Positions 22,603-29,218 are shown, counted from the first letter of the stretch. The stretch: 29,218 nucleotides of DNA from Lentisphaeria bacterium (GCA_017504325.1 JAFVRL010000125.1:1-29218), one strand, 5' to 3'. Notes: a model not told the origin generated them from the letters alone. Program-made: numbers and translations.

Positions 22603-23432
22603 AATTTTCAGATGAACACAAAAACTGCGCCTGCTGTCATGTCCATCCGGCTGCCGTAAAGATCGAAGAGGTCTCTGTAAAGCTCGGAGGTGTGAATATT
22701 CTTGAAAATGTATGTTTTCATGTGCCGCAGGGAGTTTGCACCGCCATTGTCGGACCCAACGGAGCCGGAAAGACCACTCTTGTGAAAGCTCTTCTGGGAG
22801 ATGTAACTCATACAGGAAAAATCCTTTTCCGGCAGAAAAACAGGGAGGATTTTTCAGAAAAACGCCCTGTTTTCGGGTATGTCCCCCAGCGTTTGCAGTT
22901 TGACCGGCTTCTGCCCCTTACGGTAATGGAGTTCCTTGCCTGTTCCTTTTGTTTCCGTCCGGTATTTTTCGGTATTTCCCGTTCTTTCCGGAGCATGGCG
23001 GAAGAGTATCTGAATGAAGTGGACTGCATAAGAGTGAAGGACCGGAAACTTGGAGCTTTATCCGGCGGGGAACTGCAGAGAGTGCTTCTTGCTCTTGCGC
23101 TTATGAGAAAACCGGAGATCCTTATACTGGATGAACCTGCGGCAGGAGTGGATTTCAAAGGGGAGAAACTTTGCTGTGAATTATTGGAAATGTTCCGTAA
23201 AAAACAGAATTTCACTCAAATTATGGTAAGTCACGATCTTTCCACCGTTGCCGCCCACGCTGCTCATGTAGTCTGCATCAATCATCAGGTCTATGCGGAA
23301 GGCGATCCGGAAAAAGTATTGACTTCCCGGGCATTGCTGGATACATTCGGATTGCACATGGGAATGGTGGATCTGCATAAAAACTGTCACTGTTCAGGTA
23401 CTTCACACGGGGGAGGAAATGAAAAATGCTGA
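22599..23432 (+). CDS. znuC: zinc ABC transporter ATP-binding protein with Cys/His-rich ends
   Basis: Cytoplasmic ATPase of the zinc importer, 277 residues. Walker A GPNGAGKT 52-59, Q-loop in YVPQRLQFD (94-102), ABC signature LSGGELQR 154-161, Walker B ILILDEP 174-180, H-loop VSHDLS (210-215). Both ends carry extra metal-ligand clusters: the N-terminus has His7, Cys10, Cys12, Cys13, His14 and His16 (HKNCACCHVH), and the C-terminus has His260, Cys263, His264, Cys265, His270 and Cys277 (HKNCHC, then GTSHGGG). The shared HKNC at both ends is striking. Such tails could bind incoming zinc and adjust ATPase activity, which is inferred. Its start overlaps the znuA stop, and znuB starts inside its last codons. 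Confidence 0.88.
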   Translation: MKFSDEHKNCACCHVHPAAVKIEEVSVKLGGVNILENVCFHVPQGVCTAIVGPNGAGKTTLVKALLGDVTHTGKILFRQKNREDFSEKRPVFGYVPQRLQFDRLLPLTVMEFLACSFCFRPVFFGISRSFRSMAEEYLNEVDCIRVKDRKLGALSGGELQRVLLALALMRKPEILILDEPAAGVDFKGEKLCCELLEMFRKKQNFTQIMVSHDLSTVAAHAAHVVCINHQVYAEGDPEKVLTSRALLDTFGLHMGMVDLHKNCHCSGTSHGGGNEKC

Positions 23433-24280
23433 CACATTTTTATGATTTTCTCTGTTCGGCAGTTGCTCTCATTCCGCTGGAATGTATGCAGATGCGTTTC
23501 ATGCAGGAAGCGTTTATCGGTATATTACTTCTTGCCCCGCTGACCGCTGCTGCCGGAATACAGGTGGTGAATTTCCGTATGGCGTTTTTCTCTGATGCCA
23601 TCGGACACAGCGTTTTTGCCGGAGTGGCAATAGGATTGCTTCTTTCTGTATCCCCGGCAGTAAGTATGCCGGTAACAGCATTGATCGTGGGGGGCGGTAT
23701 CATGCTTATGAAACGCTGTTCCCGTCTTTCATCTGATACAGTCATCGGTGTATTTTATTCAGCGGTTGCAGCGGCGGGACTTGCTCTTATCAGCCGCAAT
23801 CCCAATGTGGCAAGGGATATGCAGACCTTCCTCTATGGGGATATTCTTACCATTTCCGGAGGGGAGATCGCCTATCTTTTCATCCTTTCTGTTGCATTTT
23901 ATATTTTCCAGATCTTTGCTTTCAACAAACTTATGATCATCGGACTGGATGAGAAACTTGCAAAGGCACACCGGATCAAAACTGCCTTGTATGAGTTCAT
24001 TTATGTGGCACTTCTTGCACTTACAGTCATTGTAGCAGTTCGGGCAGCGGGGGTATTGCTTGTAACGGCACTGCTTATTGTGCCGTCTGCAGCGGCGCGG
24101 AATCTTGCCTCCAGTGCGGGAAAGATGTTCTTTCTTGCACTGGCAACAGGCTTGTTTTCCGGGATTACAGGTTTACTGCTTTCTGCACAGGAATCCATCA
24201 ATGCTTCTTCCGGAGCCATGATCGTGCTTGTAGCAAGTGCCATATTTCTTGTTACGCTTTTTCTGCAGAAGAAAGGATAA
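23426..24280 (+). CDS. znuB: zinc ABC transporter permease
   Basis: Inner-membrane channel of the zinc importer (ABC-3 family). The 284-residue protein has about eight hydrophobic helices. Family blocks include FFSDAIGHSVFAGVAIG (54-70), where Asp and His of the metal path reside, SDTVIGVFYSAVAAAGLAL (about 103-121), FLYGDIL, and GVLLVTALLIVPSAAARNLA near the cytoplasmic coupling region. GGAGG lies 8 bases before the ATG. The first codons overlap the znuC stop (ATGCTGA), making regulator-znuA-znuC-znuB a single translationally coupled unit. No outer-membrane receptor or zinc chaperone gene follows; the next gene is convergent. Confidence 0.88.
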   Translation: MLTHFYDFLCSAVALIPLECMQMRFMQEAFIGILLLAPLTAAAGIQVVNFRMAFFSDAIGHSVFAGVAIGLLLSVSPAVSMPVTALIVGGGIMLMKRCSRLSSDTVIGVFYSAVAAAGLALISRNPNVARDMQTFLYGDILTISGGEIAYLFILSVAFYIFQIFAFNKLMIIGLDEKLAKAHRIKTALYEFIYVALLALTVIVAVRAAGVLLVTALLIVPSAAARNLASSAGKMFFLALATGLFSGITGLLLSAQESINASSGAMIVLVASAIFLVTLFLQKKG

Positions 24281-24293
24281 ATCACCCGAACCG

Positions 24294-24325
24294 GATCCTG
24301 TCAGAAATACAAAACGGGCAGGATC
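24294..24325. terminator. inverted repeat between convergent znuB and amidohydrolase genes
   Basis: GATCCTG (24294-24300) and CAGGATC (24319-24325) pair perfectly across an 18-base loop. No T-run follows on either strand, and the right arm overlaps the amidohydrolase stop region. It may act as a weak transcript end for both genes. Confidence 0.3.
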
Positions 24326-25112
24326 ATGCCATTTGCAGGTCGATCAGGCGTAAAAAATTCTCCCGGAAAATCATTCTTCTTTCCTCGTCTGTAAGGTGTT
24401 CAAAAAGAACTGCCGCAACATACATACCGCAATTCATCACAGGGAAATCCGTTCCGAAGAGGATCCTTTCAGGTCCCAGCATCTCCACACCTTTCTTCAG
24501 CATACCCCATCTGGTAAGTCCGGTTCCGGAAATATCAAAATACAAATTGGGATATTTCTGTGCAAGAGTATAATTGCCAACGATAGAAGCATACCCGGGA
24601 TGTGCCACAAGCAGTTTCAGACGGGGAAAGTTTTTGACGATCATTTCAATATCTTCCAGATCGCTGTTATGATGGATATTCAGAACCATTCCCAGATCCT
24701 GGGCAAGCTCCATGACCTGAAGCAGTCCTCCGGCATAATATTTTGTATAATTCATCACATAACCGGCAATTTCCCCTACCATACGGAAACCCATATCATA
24801 AAATTTCTGTACTTCCGCACAGGATTCCTCCGGGAAATTGGGATGGACATTTACTCCGGGCAGAAATTGATCCGGATAGGCATTATGGACTTCCAGCACC
24901 CTTCTGTTACACTCTTTTATCACAGAAAAATCGCTGCCGTCATTATGAATATTGAATGCGCCGCAGTTGAGAACGATCCCCGCCCGTTTCTGTTCAGCAA
25001 AAAATTCATCATAATTTACCGGAATATCCAGCCCGAAATCCCGGTCATGGGCAAGATAAGGGTGCATGTGGGCGTCAATGATGCCATATTCGGGCAGATC
25101 CATAAATTTCAT
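24324..25112 (-). CDS. amidohydrolase-family protein (metal-dependent TIM-barrel hydrolase)
   Basis: A 262-residue cytoplasmic protein of the amidohydrolase_2/TatD-like superfamily, which hydrolyses amides or esters or decarboxylates aromatic acids. Metal ligand candidates appear in order: His15 and His17 (DAHMHPYL), Glu114 (VGEIAGY), His147/His148 (NIHHNSDLED), His171 (VAHPGYAS) and Asp222 (FGTDFPV). The frame continues upstream to 25304, but that extension is AT-rich and without motifs. ATG 25112 has GGAG nine bases upstream and gives a normal start shortly before the HxH motif. It is monocistronic, convergent with znuB and divergent from the receiver-protein gene. Substrate unknown. Confidence 0.78.
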   Translation of the reverse strand: MKFMDLPEYGIIDAHMHPYLAHDRDFGLDIPVNYDEFFAEQKRAGIVLNCGAFNIHNDGSDFSVIKECNRRVLEVHNAYPDQFLPGVNVHPNFPEESCAEVQKFYDMGFRMVGEIAGYVMNYTKYYAGGLLQVMELAQDLGMVLNIHHNSDLEDIEMIVKNFPRLKLLVAHPGYASIVGNYTLAQKYPNLYFDISGTGLTRWGMLKKGVEMLGPERILFGTDFPVMNCGMYVAAVLFEHLTDEERRMIFRENFLRLIDLQMA

Positions 25113-25348
25113 TTGTTTTTTCTCCAGTATTCCATACATTCCCATTCGGCAAAAAATTGCAATTTTCAGCAGAAAAATATAATCTTCTTTAATGTACTTT
25201 TTTTCTGTGGAAAATACAAACGGAAAAACTGTATATTTCCTGTTTTTTCTGTTGACAGAAAGTTCCGGCAACTCTTTTTTTCCTGCAAAAATTTTATACA
25301 GCAACAGAATTTTTTAACAGAAACCGGGAATTATTTTCTGCTGAAAAC

Positions 25349-25376
25349 TTGAATTTTGCATTTTCAGATATATATT
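25349..25376 (+). promoter_or_regulatory. predicted promoter of the receiver-protein gene
   Basis: TTGAAT (25349-25354), a 16-base spacer and TATATT (25371-25376) form a fair sigma-70-type promoter, about 35 bases before the ATG. The region back to 25113 is AT-rich and shows no other gene. Confidence 0.45.
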
Positions 25377-25410
25377 CATAAAAGGAAATCAAACAACAGG
25401 AGTATAAAAT

Positions 25411-25818
25411 ATGCAGAAACTGCCCGGCGGCAACGAAACCATCCTTCTTGTGGACGATCAGGAAACGGTATGGGACTTTCTTATTGAGGCATTACAGAAT
25501 CTGGGGTATTCTGTTATTCTTGCGGAAAACGGGTTGGATGCTGTGGAGATCTGCAAGGAAAATCCCGGAGAGATCGATCTGGTGCTGTTGGATATGATCA
25601 TGCCGAAACTTGGCGGTCATGGGGCTTTTTACCAGATCAAAGCCGTGGATCCCAATATCAAGATCCTTCTTTCCAGCGGTTTTGTGGCACAGGAGGCAGT
25701 GGATGATCTTCTGGCGAACGGGGCAGCAGGTTTTCTGCCGAAACCTCACAGGATCAAAACTCTTGCAGAAGAGTTGCGCCGTATTCTGGATGGGGATAAC
25801 GCTCCTGCAAAGCAATGA
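25411..25818 (+). CDS. stand-alone receiver (response-regulator) domain protein
   Basis: A 135-residue protein consisting almost only of a CheY-like receiver domain: acidic pair Asp15-Asp16 (ILLVDDQE), phosphoacceptor Asp61 (VLLDMIMPKLGG), switch Ser88/Ser89 (ILLSSGF) and Lys111 (GFLPKPHRIKTL). The pattern (ETILLVDDQETV, GAAGFLPKP) is closest to receiver modules usually fused to the C-terminus of hybrid histidine kinases. No output domain follows, so it likely acts by protein-protein contact or as a phosphorelay intermediate. No histidine kinase gene is nearby. AGGAG lies 7 bases before the ATG. It has its own promoter and terminator, so it is monocistronic. Confidence 0.88.
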   Translation: MQKLPGGNETILLVDDQETVWDFLIEALQNLGYSVILAENGLDAVEICKENPGEIDLVLLDMIMPKLGGHGAFYQIKAVDPNIKILLSSGFVAQEAVDDLLANGAAGFLPKPHRIKTLAEELRRILDGDNAPAKQ

Positions 25819-25838
25819 AGAGTTTTTTAAACTCAACA

Positions 25839-25877
25839 GAAAAGACCGGATGGAATTTTTCCCCTTCCGGTCTTTTT
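25839..25877 (+). terminator. bidirectional Rho-independent terminator
   Basis: A perfect 10-bp stem AAAGACCGGA (25841-25850) with TCCGGTCTTT (25866-25875) is followed by T residues. The A-run preceding the left arm gives a U-tract on the minus strand too. It ends the receiver-protein gene and the MBL-fold hydrolase gene, which converge here. Confidence 0.9.
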
Positions 25878-25894
25878 GTCTGCTGAAAAAATCC

Positions 25895-26533
25895 TCAATC
25901 AATGACCTCATCGGCAGGATAGTCGATGAAGGGATTGTTTTTCTTTTCAAATCCGATGGTGGTGCTGTAGCCGTGACCCGGAAAGACTTCCACACTGTCA
26001 TCATATTTTGACAGAATGTTTTTCAGAGAGGAAAGCAATGCGGCTGTATTGCCTCCGGGAAGGTCTGTTCTGCCCACGGATGCCCGGAAAAGTGTATCCC
26101 CGGAAAAGAGGGCATTGTATGCGGCAAAATAATAACAGACTCCTCCGGGGGTGTGACCGGGGGTATGCAGTATTTCAAGGGCGGGATCTTCCGGCGGAAA
26201 TACTGCCGGTGCAGGCAGATCTGTTGCTGCCGGATAATAGGGCGGCAATGCATTGGAGGCACTGTTATACATTTCCTCATCAGACGGATGGATATAAAGA
26301 CGCTTTACATTCAGAAGTTTCGCGCATTTGCCTGCACAGGCAATATGGTCGATGTGGGCATGAGTGAATAAAATCACATTCTCTTCACAGGAAAATTTTT
26401 TCGCAGCTTCCGCAATATCTTCCGGATCTCCGCCCGGATCAATGATATAAAGTATCTTTCCTCCGGGTGAGGGGACCAGATAACAATTCACTTCAAACAT
26501 CCCTACCGGGACCATTTCAAATTTTCTGCTCAT
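25895..26533 (-). CDS. MBL-fold metallo-hydrolase, glyoxalase II-like
   Basis: A 212-residue cytoplasmic protein of the metallo-beta-lactamase superfamily. The dinuclear metal site is complete: THAHIDH (His58, His60, Asp62, His63), His127 (HTPGHTPGG), bridging Asp146 (FSGDTLFRASVGRTDLPGG) and His187 (FPGHGYSTT). The SGDTLF-GRTDLPGG pattern is typical of small hydroxyacylglutathione-hydrolase-like proteins, which hydrolyse thioesters of glutathione or other thiols. The frame extends to 26656, but ATG 26533 with AAGGGA upstream gives the family N-terminus (VGMFEVNCYLV). Its start lies 25 bases after the end of the I42-lipoprotein gene on the same strand, so they probably share a transcript. The physiological substrate is unknown. 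Confidence 0.85.
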   Translation of the reverse strand: MSRKFEMVPVGMFEVNCYLVPSPGGKILYIIDPGGDPEDIAEAAKKFSCEENVILFTHAHIDHIACAGKCAKLLNVKRLYIHPSDEEMYNSASNALPPYYPAATDLPAPAVFPPEDPALEILHTPGHTPGGVCYYFAAYNALFSGDTLFRASVGRTDLPGGNTAALLSSLKNILSKYDDSVEVFPGHGYSTTIGFEKKNNPFIDYPADEVID

Positions 26534-26558
26534 AATATATCCCTTCCTGCTTATATTT

Positions 26559-27077
26559 TCAAATACCGTCAAATCTTTTCCCCGGGATGTCATTTCCGTA
26601 CTGATCCCGTCTGGGTGTGAATATCTCCAATTCATCTTCTCTGTTGCCTGATGCACTTTTAGGCTTGCCCACGCAATAGAACATCACTTGAAAACGCTGT
26701 GCCGCTTCTCCATTTTTTTCCCAGGGACGCACATATTCCAGATCCAATGCTGCCTTCCCCGGAGCGATCACCTCGAATTTTAAAAGACGCGTTCCCGGCT
26801 TTCCCGCAGTTTTTTCTCCTGTGGGAGAAAGAAACGAATCCCGGCACAAGCCCAGAACGACCGGATCAAAGGCAGTTGCAAAACGCCATTGATAACCGGT
26901 GGTGGGATTTCCGGGCAGGGTCACTGTGATGAAACTGCCGGTTTTTACCTCAAATGTTCTACCGGAATCCTGCTGTGTCAGATGAAGTTCCCCCGGCGAA
27001 AAACAGCCGCAGAGAAAAAAAAGAAGCGGAAGAAAATACAAAAATAATGCTTTACGGGATAGTATTCTTTCTGTCAT
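26559..27077 (-). CDS. chagasin-like (I42) protease-inhibitor lipoprotein
   Basis: A 172-residue predicted lipoprotein. The signal sequence (about 9-24, ALFLYFLPLLFFL) ends in lipobox LCGC with lipidated Cys25. The mature part has chagasin/I42 inhibitor motifs: GNPTTGYQW (56-64, inhibitory loop NPTTGY), GKPGTRLLKFEVIAPGKAAL, and ending strand VRPWEK (the RPW loop). Chagasin-type proteins block papain-like cysteine proteases; bacterial ones may guard against host or own proteases. No cysteine protease gene is in the window. A further C-terminal stretch of about 40 residues after the I42 fold is charged and unrecognised. Start at 27077 is chosen for AAGGAG and the correct lipoprotein signal, instead of the longer frame from 27164. 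First gene of a pair with the MBL-fold hydrolase. Confidence 0.8.
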   Translation of the reverse strand: MTERILSRKALFLYFLPLLFFLCGCFSPGELHLTQQDSGRTFEVKTGSFITVTLPGNPTTGYQWRFATAFDPVVLGLCRDSFLSPTGEKTAGKPGTRLLKFEVIAPGKAALDLEYVRPWEKNGEAAQRFQVMFYCVGKPKSASGNREDELEIFTPRRDQYGNDIPGKRFDGI

Positions 27078-27112
27078 GTCTCTCTCCTTCTGTCTTTCTT
27101 TATCCGCCGGAT

Positions 27113-27140
27113 AATTTACATTGGAGAAGAGTTTTTTCAA
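27113..27140 (-). promoter_or_regulatory. possible promoter of the I42-lipoprotein gene
   Basis: On the minus strand TTGAAA (27135-27140), a 16-base spacer and TAAATT (27113-27118) lie about 36 bases upstream of the ATG at 27077. A moderate match only. Confidence 0.3.
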
Positions 27141-27235
27141 GGTGCAGAGCTGCAATATTTTCAAAAATAATGTACGGAATCCTGCTGTAACAGGTGAAAA
27201 GAGTACAGAATATTGATATTTTTTTTATTATTGAC

Positions 27236-27264
27236 TTGCAATGAAATAAAAATGAAGGTATATT
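27236..27264 (+). promoter_or_regulatory. predicted promoter upstream of the small ORF and acyl-CoA synthetase
   Basis: TTGCAA (27236-27241), a 17-base spacer and TATATT (27259-27264) form a fair promoter. A perfect TATAAT lies just downstream (27266-27271) but lacks a well-placed -35. The implied start near 27271 is about 30 bases before the small ORF. Confidence 0.4.
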
Positions 27265-27304
27265 CTATAATCCGTTTAATTTGAAACAGTACAGGAAAAT
27301 GAAA

Positions 27305-27448
27305 ATGAAGATTTTTTCAGAGGGGAAACTGAAAAATGTTTTTACCGCATTCCTTCCGGCATGCGGCTCTCTTCCTGTGCTTGCTGCCCTCCTTGTATCT
27401 TTTGTTGTACCCGTAGTGGTGCTTCTTGTACTTGCAGGCCGAGTTTGA
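27305..27448 (+). CDS. 47-residue hydrophobic small protein (hypothetical)
   Basis: A small open frame with AGG nine bases upstream (a second ATG at 27299 is closer to it). The product starts MKIFSEGKLKNVF and becomes strongly hydrophobic (about 11-45, including SLPVLAALLVSFVVPVVVLL), so it would be a single long or two short membrane segments. It resembles no family I know. It lies between a promoter and the acyl-CoA synthetase gene, and its TGA stop falls inside the 5' arm of a hairpin. It could be a small membrane protein or a translated leader affecting downstream expression. Codon use is not clearly different from its neighbours. Existence is plausible, not certain. Confidence 0.45.
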   Translation: MKIFSEGKLKNVFTAFLPACGSLPVLAALLVSFVVPVVVLLVLAGRV

Positions 27449-27493
27449 CGGACCGCGTTGTTTTCCGTCAAGGATAAAAAACACCGCGGTCCG
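27447..27493 (+). promoter_or_regulatory. two mutually exclusive hairpins in the acyl-CoA synthetase leader
   Basis: Hairpin A pairs GACGGA (27447-27452) with TCCGTC (27464-27469). Hairpin B pairs CGGACCGCG (27449-27457) with CGCGGTCCG (27485-27493), 9 bp perfect. They share bases 27449-27452 and cannot form together. The stop codon of the small ORF (27446-27448) touches both 5' arms, so a terminating ribosome would block them. No U-tract follows B directly. The rest of the leader to 27608 is A-rich with one small GACATT/AATGTC hairpin (27557-27577 region). Confidence 0.4.
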
Positions 27494-27608
27494 CACCCCA
27501 CAAAAAACCTGATAAGGGGAAAAAGACTTTTGCGTGTTTTCCTGACGGAGATCCGGACATTCTGAAGAAAAATGTCAACTGGACGATCTCAAATAAAAAG
27601 GAAAAAAA

Positions 27609-29195
27609 ATGTGTAGGAAAGAACAGAATGGGAAAGAGGAGGATTTCCGTATCTTTCAGGAATATCTCACTTTGGAAAAAGATGAAAATGGAGCCGTAAA
27701 AGGCGGCGTGTTCCATTATCCGGAAAATTTCAATTTTGCTTATGATGTGCTTGACCGCATCGCAGAAAAGACTCCGGATAAACCTGCTCTTATCTGGGTG
27801 GGGGACGATTTTTCAGAAAAGGTTTTTTCATTCAGGGAAATATCCCTTCTTTCCATGCAGGCAGCCAATTTTCTTACAGCCCGGGGGATACGGAAAGGGG
27901 ATCATGTGGCACTTGCTCTGCGCCGCAACTGGCAGTTCTGGATCATTATGATGGCCTGTACCCGGATCGGAGCAGTTGCTGTTATGCTCAACAATCAGCT
28001 TCTTGTCCATGATTTTCAATACCGTTTTGAAAAGACCGGAGCGGTTGCAGTTATCTGTTCAGCTATGGACAGAACGATTGAAGAGGCTTCTGCTGCCGCA
28101 GAAAAATGTCCCGCTGTAAAAGTGCGGATCAGTACATGCGGTTCAAGAAATTCCTGGCTCTCCTTTGATGATGAATTTACAAAATATCCGGCTTCTTTCC
28201 CCCGTAATGAACAGCACCGGGCAACAGATCCCCTTCTTATTTTCTTCAGTTCCGGAACAACAGGTTTTCCAAAAGGGATCATCCATACCCATACCTATCC
28301 GCTGGGACATACCATGACTGCATACTGGTGGCAGCAGGTGAATCCCGGGGGAGTTCATCTTACCATTTCCGATACCGGATGGGCAAAAGCCATGTGGGGC
28401 AAACTTTTCGGACAATGGCTGTGTGAAGGGGCTGTTTTTGTTTATGATTTTGACCGTTTCCATGCGTCAAAGATCCTGCCCATGTTCCGGAAATACAATA
28501 TCACCACTTTCTGCGCCCCGGCAACGATGTTCCGTTTCTTCATAAGAGAAGATCTTTCCCATTATGATTTTTCTTCTCTGGAGCATGTGGGGATGGCAGG
28601 AGAGGCTCTCAATCCGGAAGTCATGAACCGTTTTGCTCTTCTTACCGGTCAGATGATCCATGAGGGGTTCGGGCAATCGGAATCCACTGTCCTTATTGCC
28701 GCCGGACGCAATGTTTCTCCCAAAGCAGGATCCATGGGAAAACCCAATCCTCTTTATCCTGTCGTACTGCTCGATCCCGATGGGAAGCAGATCCCCCGGG
28801 GGGAGACCGGGGAAATATGTATAAAGGCAGAACCCGGTGAGATCCCCGGACTTTTTGTGGGATATTACGGGGATGAAGAGGAAACACTCCGGGTGTGGCA
28901 CGACGGATATTATCACACCGGGGATACCGCATGGTGCGATGATGATGGATACTACTGGTATGTGGGAAGAGTGGATGATGTGATCAAATCTTCCGGATAC
29001 AGGATCGGTCCCTTTGAGATCGAAAGCACCCTTATGGAACTTCCTTACGTGCTGGAATGCGGTGTGGTGGGGGCCCCTGATCCCATCCGCGGTCAGGCAG
29101 TGAAGGCATATATCGTTCTTACCAAAGGCAAAGAATTCCGAATGCATCAACTGCGCGTATTGTGGTGCAAAATCTGCAGGCGACAGAAAAAATAA
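27609..29195 (+). CDS. acyl-CoA synthetase (AMP-forming), MACS-like; 3' end apparently frameshifted
   Basis: Activates a carboxylic acid with ATP and CoA through an acyl-adenylate. P-loop SSGTTGFPKG (214-223), adenylate-binding GFGQSES, YHTGDTAW (about 435-442) and the hinge GRVDDVIKSSGYRIGPFEIES (starting about 454) are all present and resemble medium-chain/acetyl-CoA-type synthetases. AAGGA precedes the ATG. The conserved frame runs to about residue 509 (VLTKGKE); the last 19 codons to TAA at 29193-29195 look unlike the family. The alternative frame starting near 29135 stays open to the window end (29218), so a one-base loss near 29133-29136 is likely. The C-terminal catalytic-lysine region (PKTxTGK) is not reached and would lie beyond the window. 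Substrate is not determinable here. Confidence 0.82.
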   Translation: MCRKEQNGKEEDFRIFQEYLTLEKDENGAVKGGVFHYPENFNFAYDVLDRIAEKTPDKPALIWVGDDFSEKVFSFREISLLSMQAANFLTARGIRKGDHVALALRRNWQFWIIMMACTRIGAVAVMLNNQLLVHDFQYRFEKTGAVAVICSAMDRTIEEASAAAEKCPAVKVRISTCGSRNSWLSFDDEFTKYPASFPRNEQHRATDPLLIFFSSGTTGFPKGIIHTHTYPLGHTMTAYWWQQVNPGGVHLTISDTGWAKAMWGKLFGQWLCEGAVFVYDFDRFHASKILPMFRKYNITTFCAPATMFRFFIREDLSHYDFSSLEHVGMAGEALNPEVMNRFALLTGQMIHEGFGQSESTVLIAAGRNVSPKAGSMGKPNPLYPVVLLDPDGKQIPRGETGEICIKAEPGEIPGLFVGYYGDEEETLRVWHDGYYHTGDTAWCDDDGYYWYVGRVDDVIKSSGYRIGPFEIESTLMELPYVLECGVVGAPDPIRGQAVKAYIVLTKGKEFRMHQLRVLWCKICRRQKK

Positions 29196-29218
29196 AAGAA
29201 TTTGCAACTACAAAAAAA

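Noticed and set aside
1..29218. CRISPR arrays, tRNA/rRNA genes, insertion sequences, prophage
   Set aside because: No regularly spaced repeats, cloverleaf-like or rRNA segments, transposase or phage genes, or long terminal inverted repeats were found on either strand.

Overview
The window looks like ordinary chromosome from a moderately AT-leaning, Gram-negative-type bacterium. It encodes a predicted lipoprotein, a Prc-type periplasmic protease, a periplasmic metal-binding protein and RNase Y. The style of the sugar-related genes (GDSL hydrolase, TIM-barrel sugar isomerase, GH39-like glycosidase, MACS-like acyl-CoA synthetase) suggests the PVC superphylum, perhaps Lentisphaerota/Victivallales. 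That placement is an inference from protein flavour and is not proven here. No rRNA, tRNA, CRISPR array, phage or insertion sequence was seen.

Layout. 1-1343 (+): the 3' end of a glucose-6-phosphate isomerase gene and a secreted GDSL/SGNH hydrolase, closed by a strong terminator. 1344-2046: a gene-free stretch with a second (+) terminator at its far end. Between the two terminators lies a long-range base-paired element just upstream of a 5-formyltetrahydrofolate cyclo-ligase gene, the classical location of 6S RNA. 2047-8305 (+): a five-gene run (5-FCL, RNase Y, an HD protein, a lone OppF-type ATPase, Prc protease) ending in a bidirectional terminator. 8434-12350 (-): a COG2509-type FAD-dependent dehydrogenase, a small GGQ release-factor-like protein and a GH39-like glycosidase, with a large palindrome in between. 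12558-14913 (+): nrdR overlapping a CLC chloride channel/transporter gene with two CBS domains. 14925-21131 (-): a tightly packed six-gene run (sugar isomerase, SDR, anchored hypothetical protein, NAD-dependent epimerase, GT2 glycosyltransferase, large membrane protein), probably making or modifying an envelope or secreted sugar. Its GT2 gene is broken by an in-frame TGA exactly where the family has Trp.

21302-24280 (+): the most distinctive system. A small ribbon-helix-helix protein with a Cys/His-rich C-terminal part is translationally coupled to znuA-znuC-znuB (ATGA-type overlaps throughout). In front of it, two GTATTAC repeats exactly 10 bp apart lie in the promoter. I read this as a zinc-uptake operon controlled by an RHH-type metal sensor instead of a Fur-family Zur. 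24324-27077: an amidohydrolase (-), a stand-alone receiver protein (+), an MBL-fold hydrolase and a chagasin-like (I42) lipoprotein (both -). 27236-29218 (+): a promoter, a 47-codon hydrophobic small ORF, two mutually exclusive hairpins and an acyl-CoA synthetase gene whose last part appears frameshifted and runs to the window edge.

All functions come from motif recognition by eye. No database search or folding program was run.
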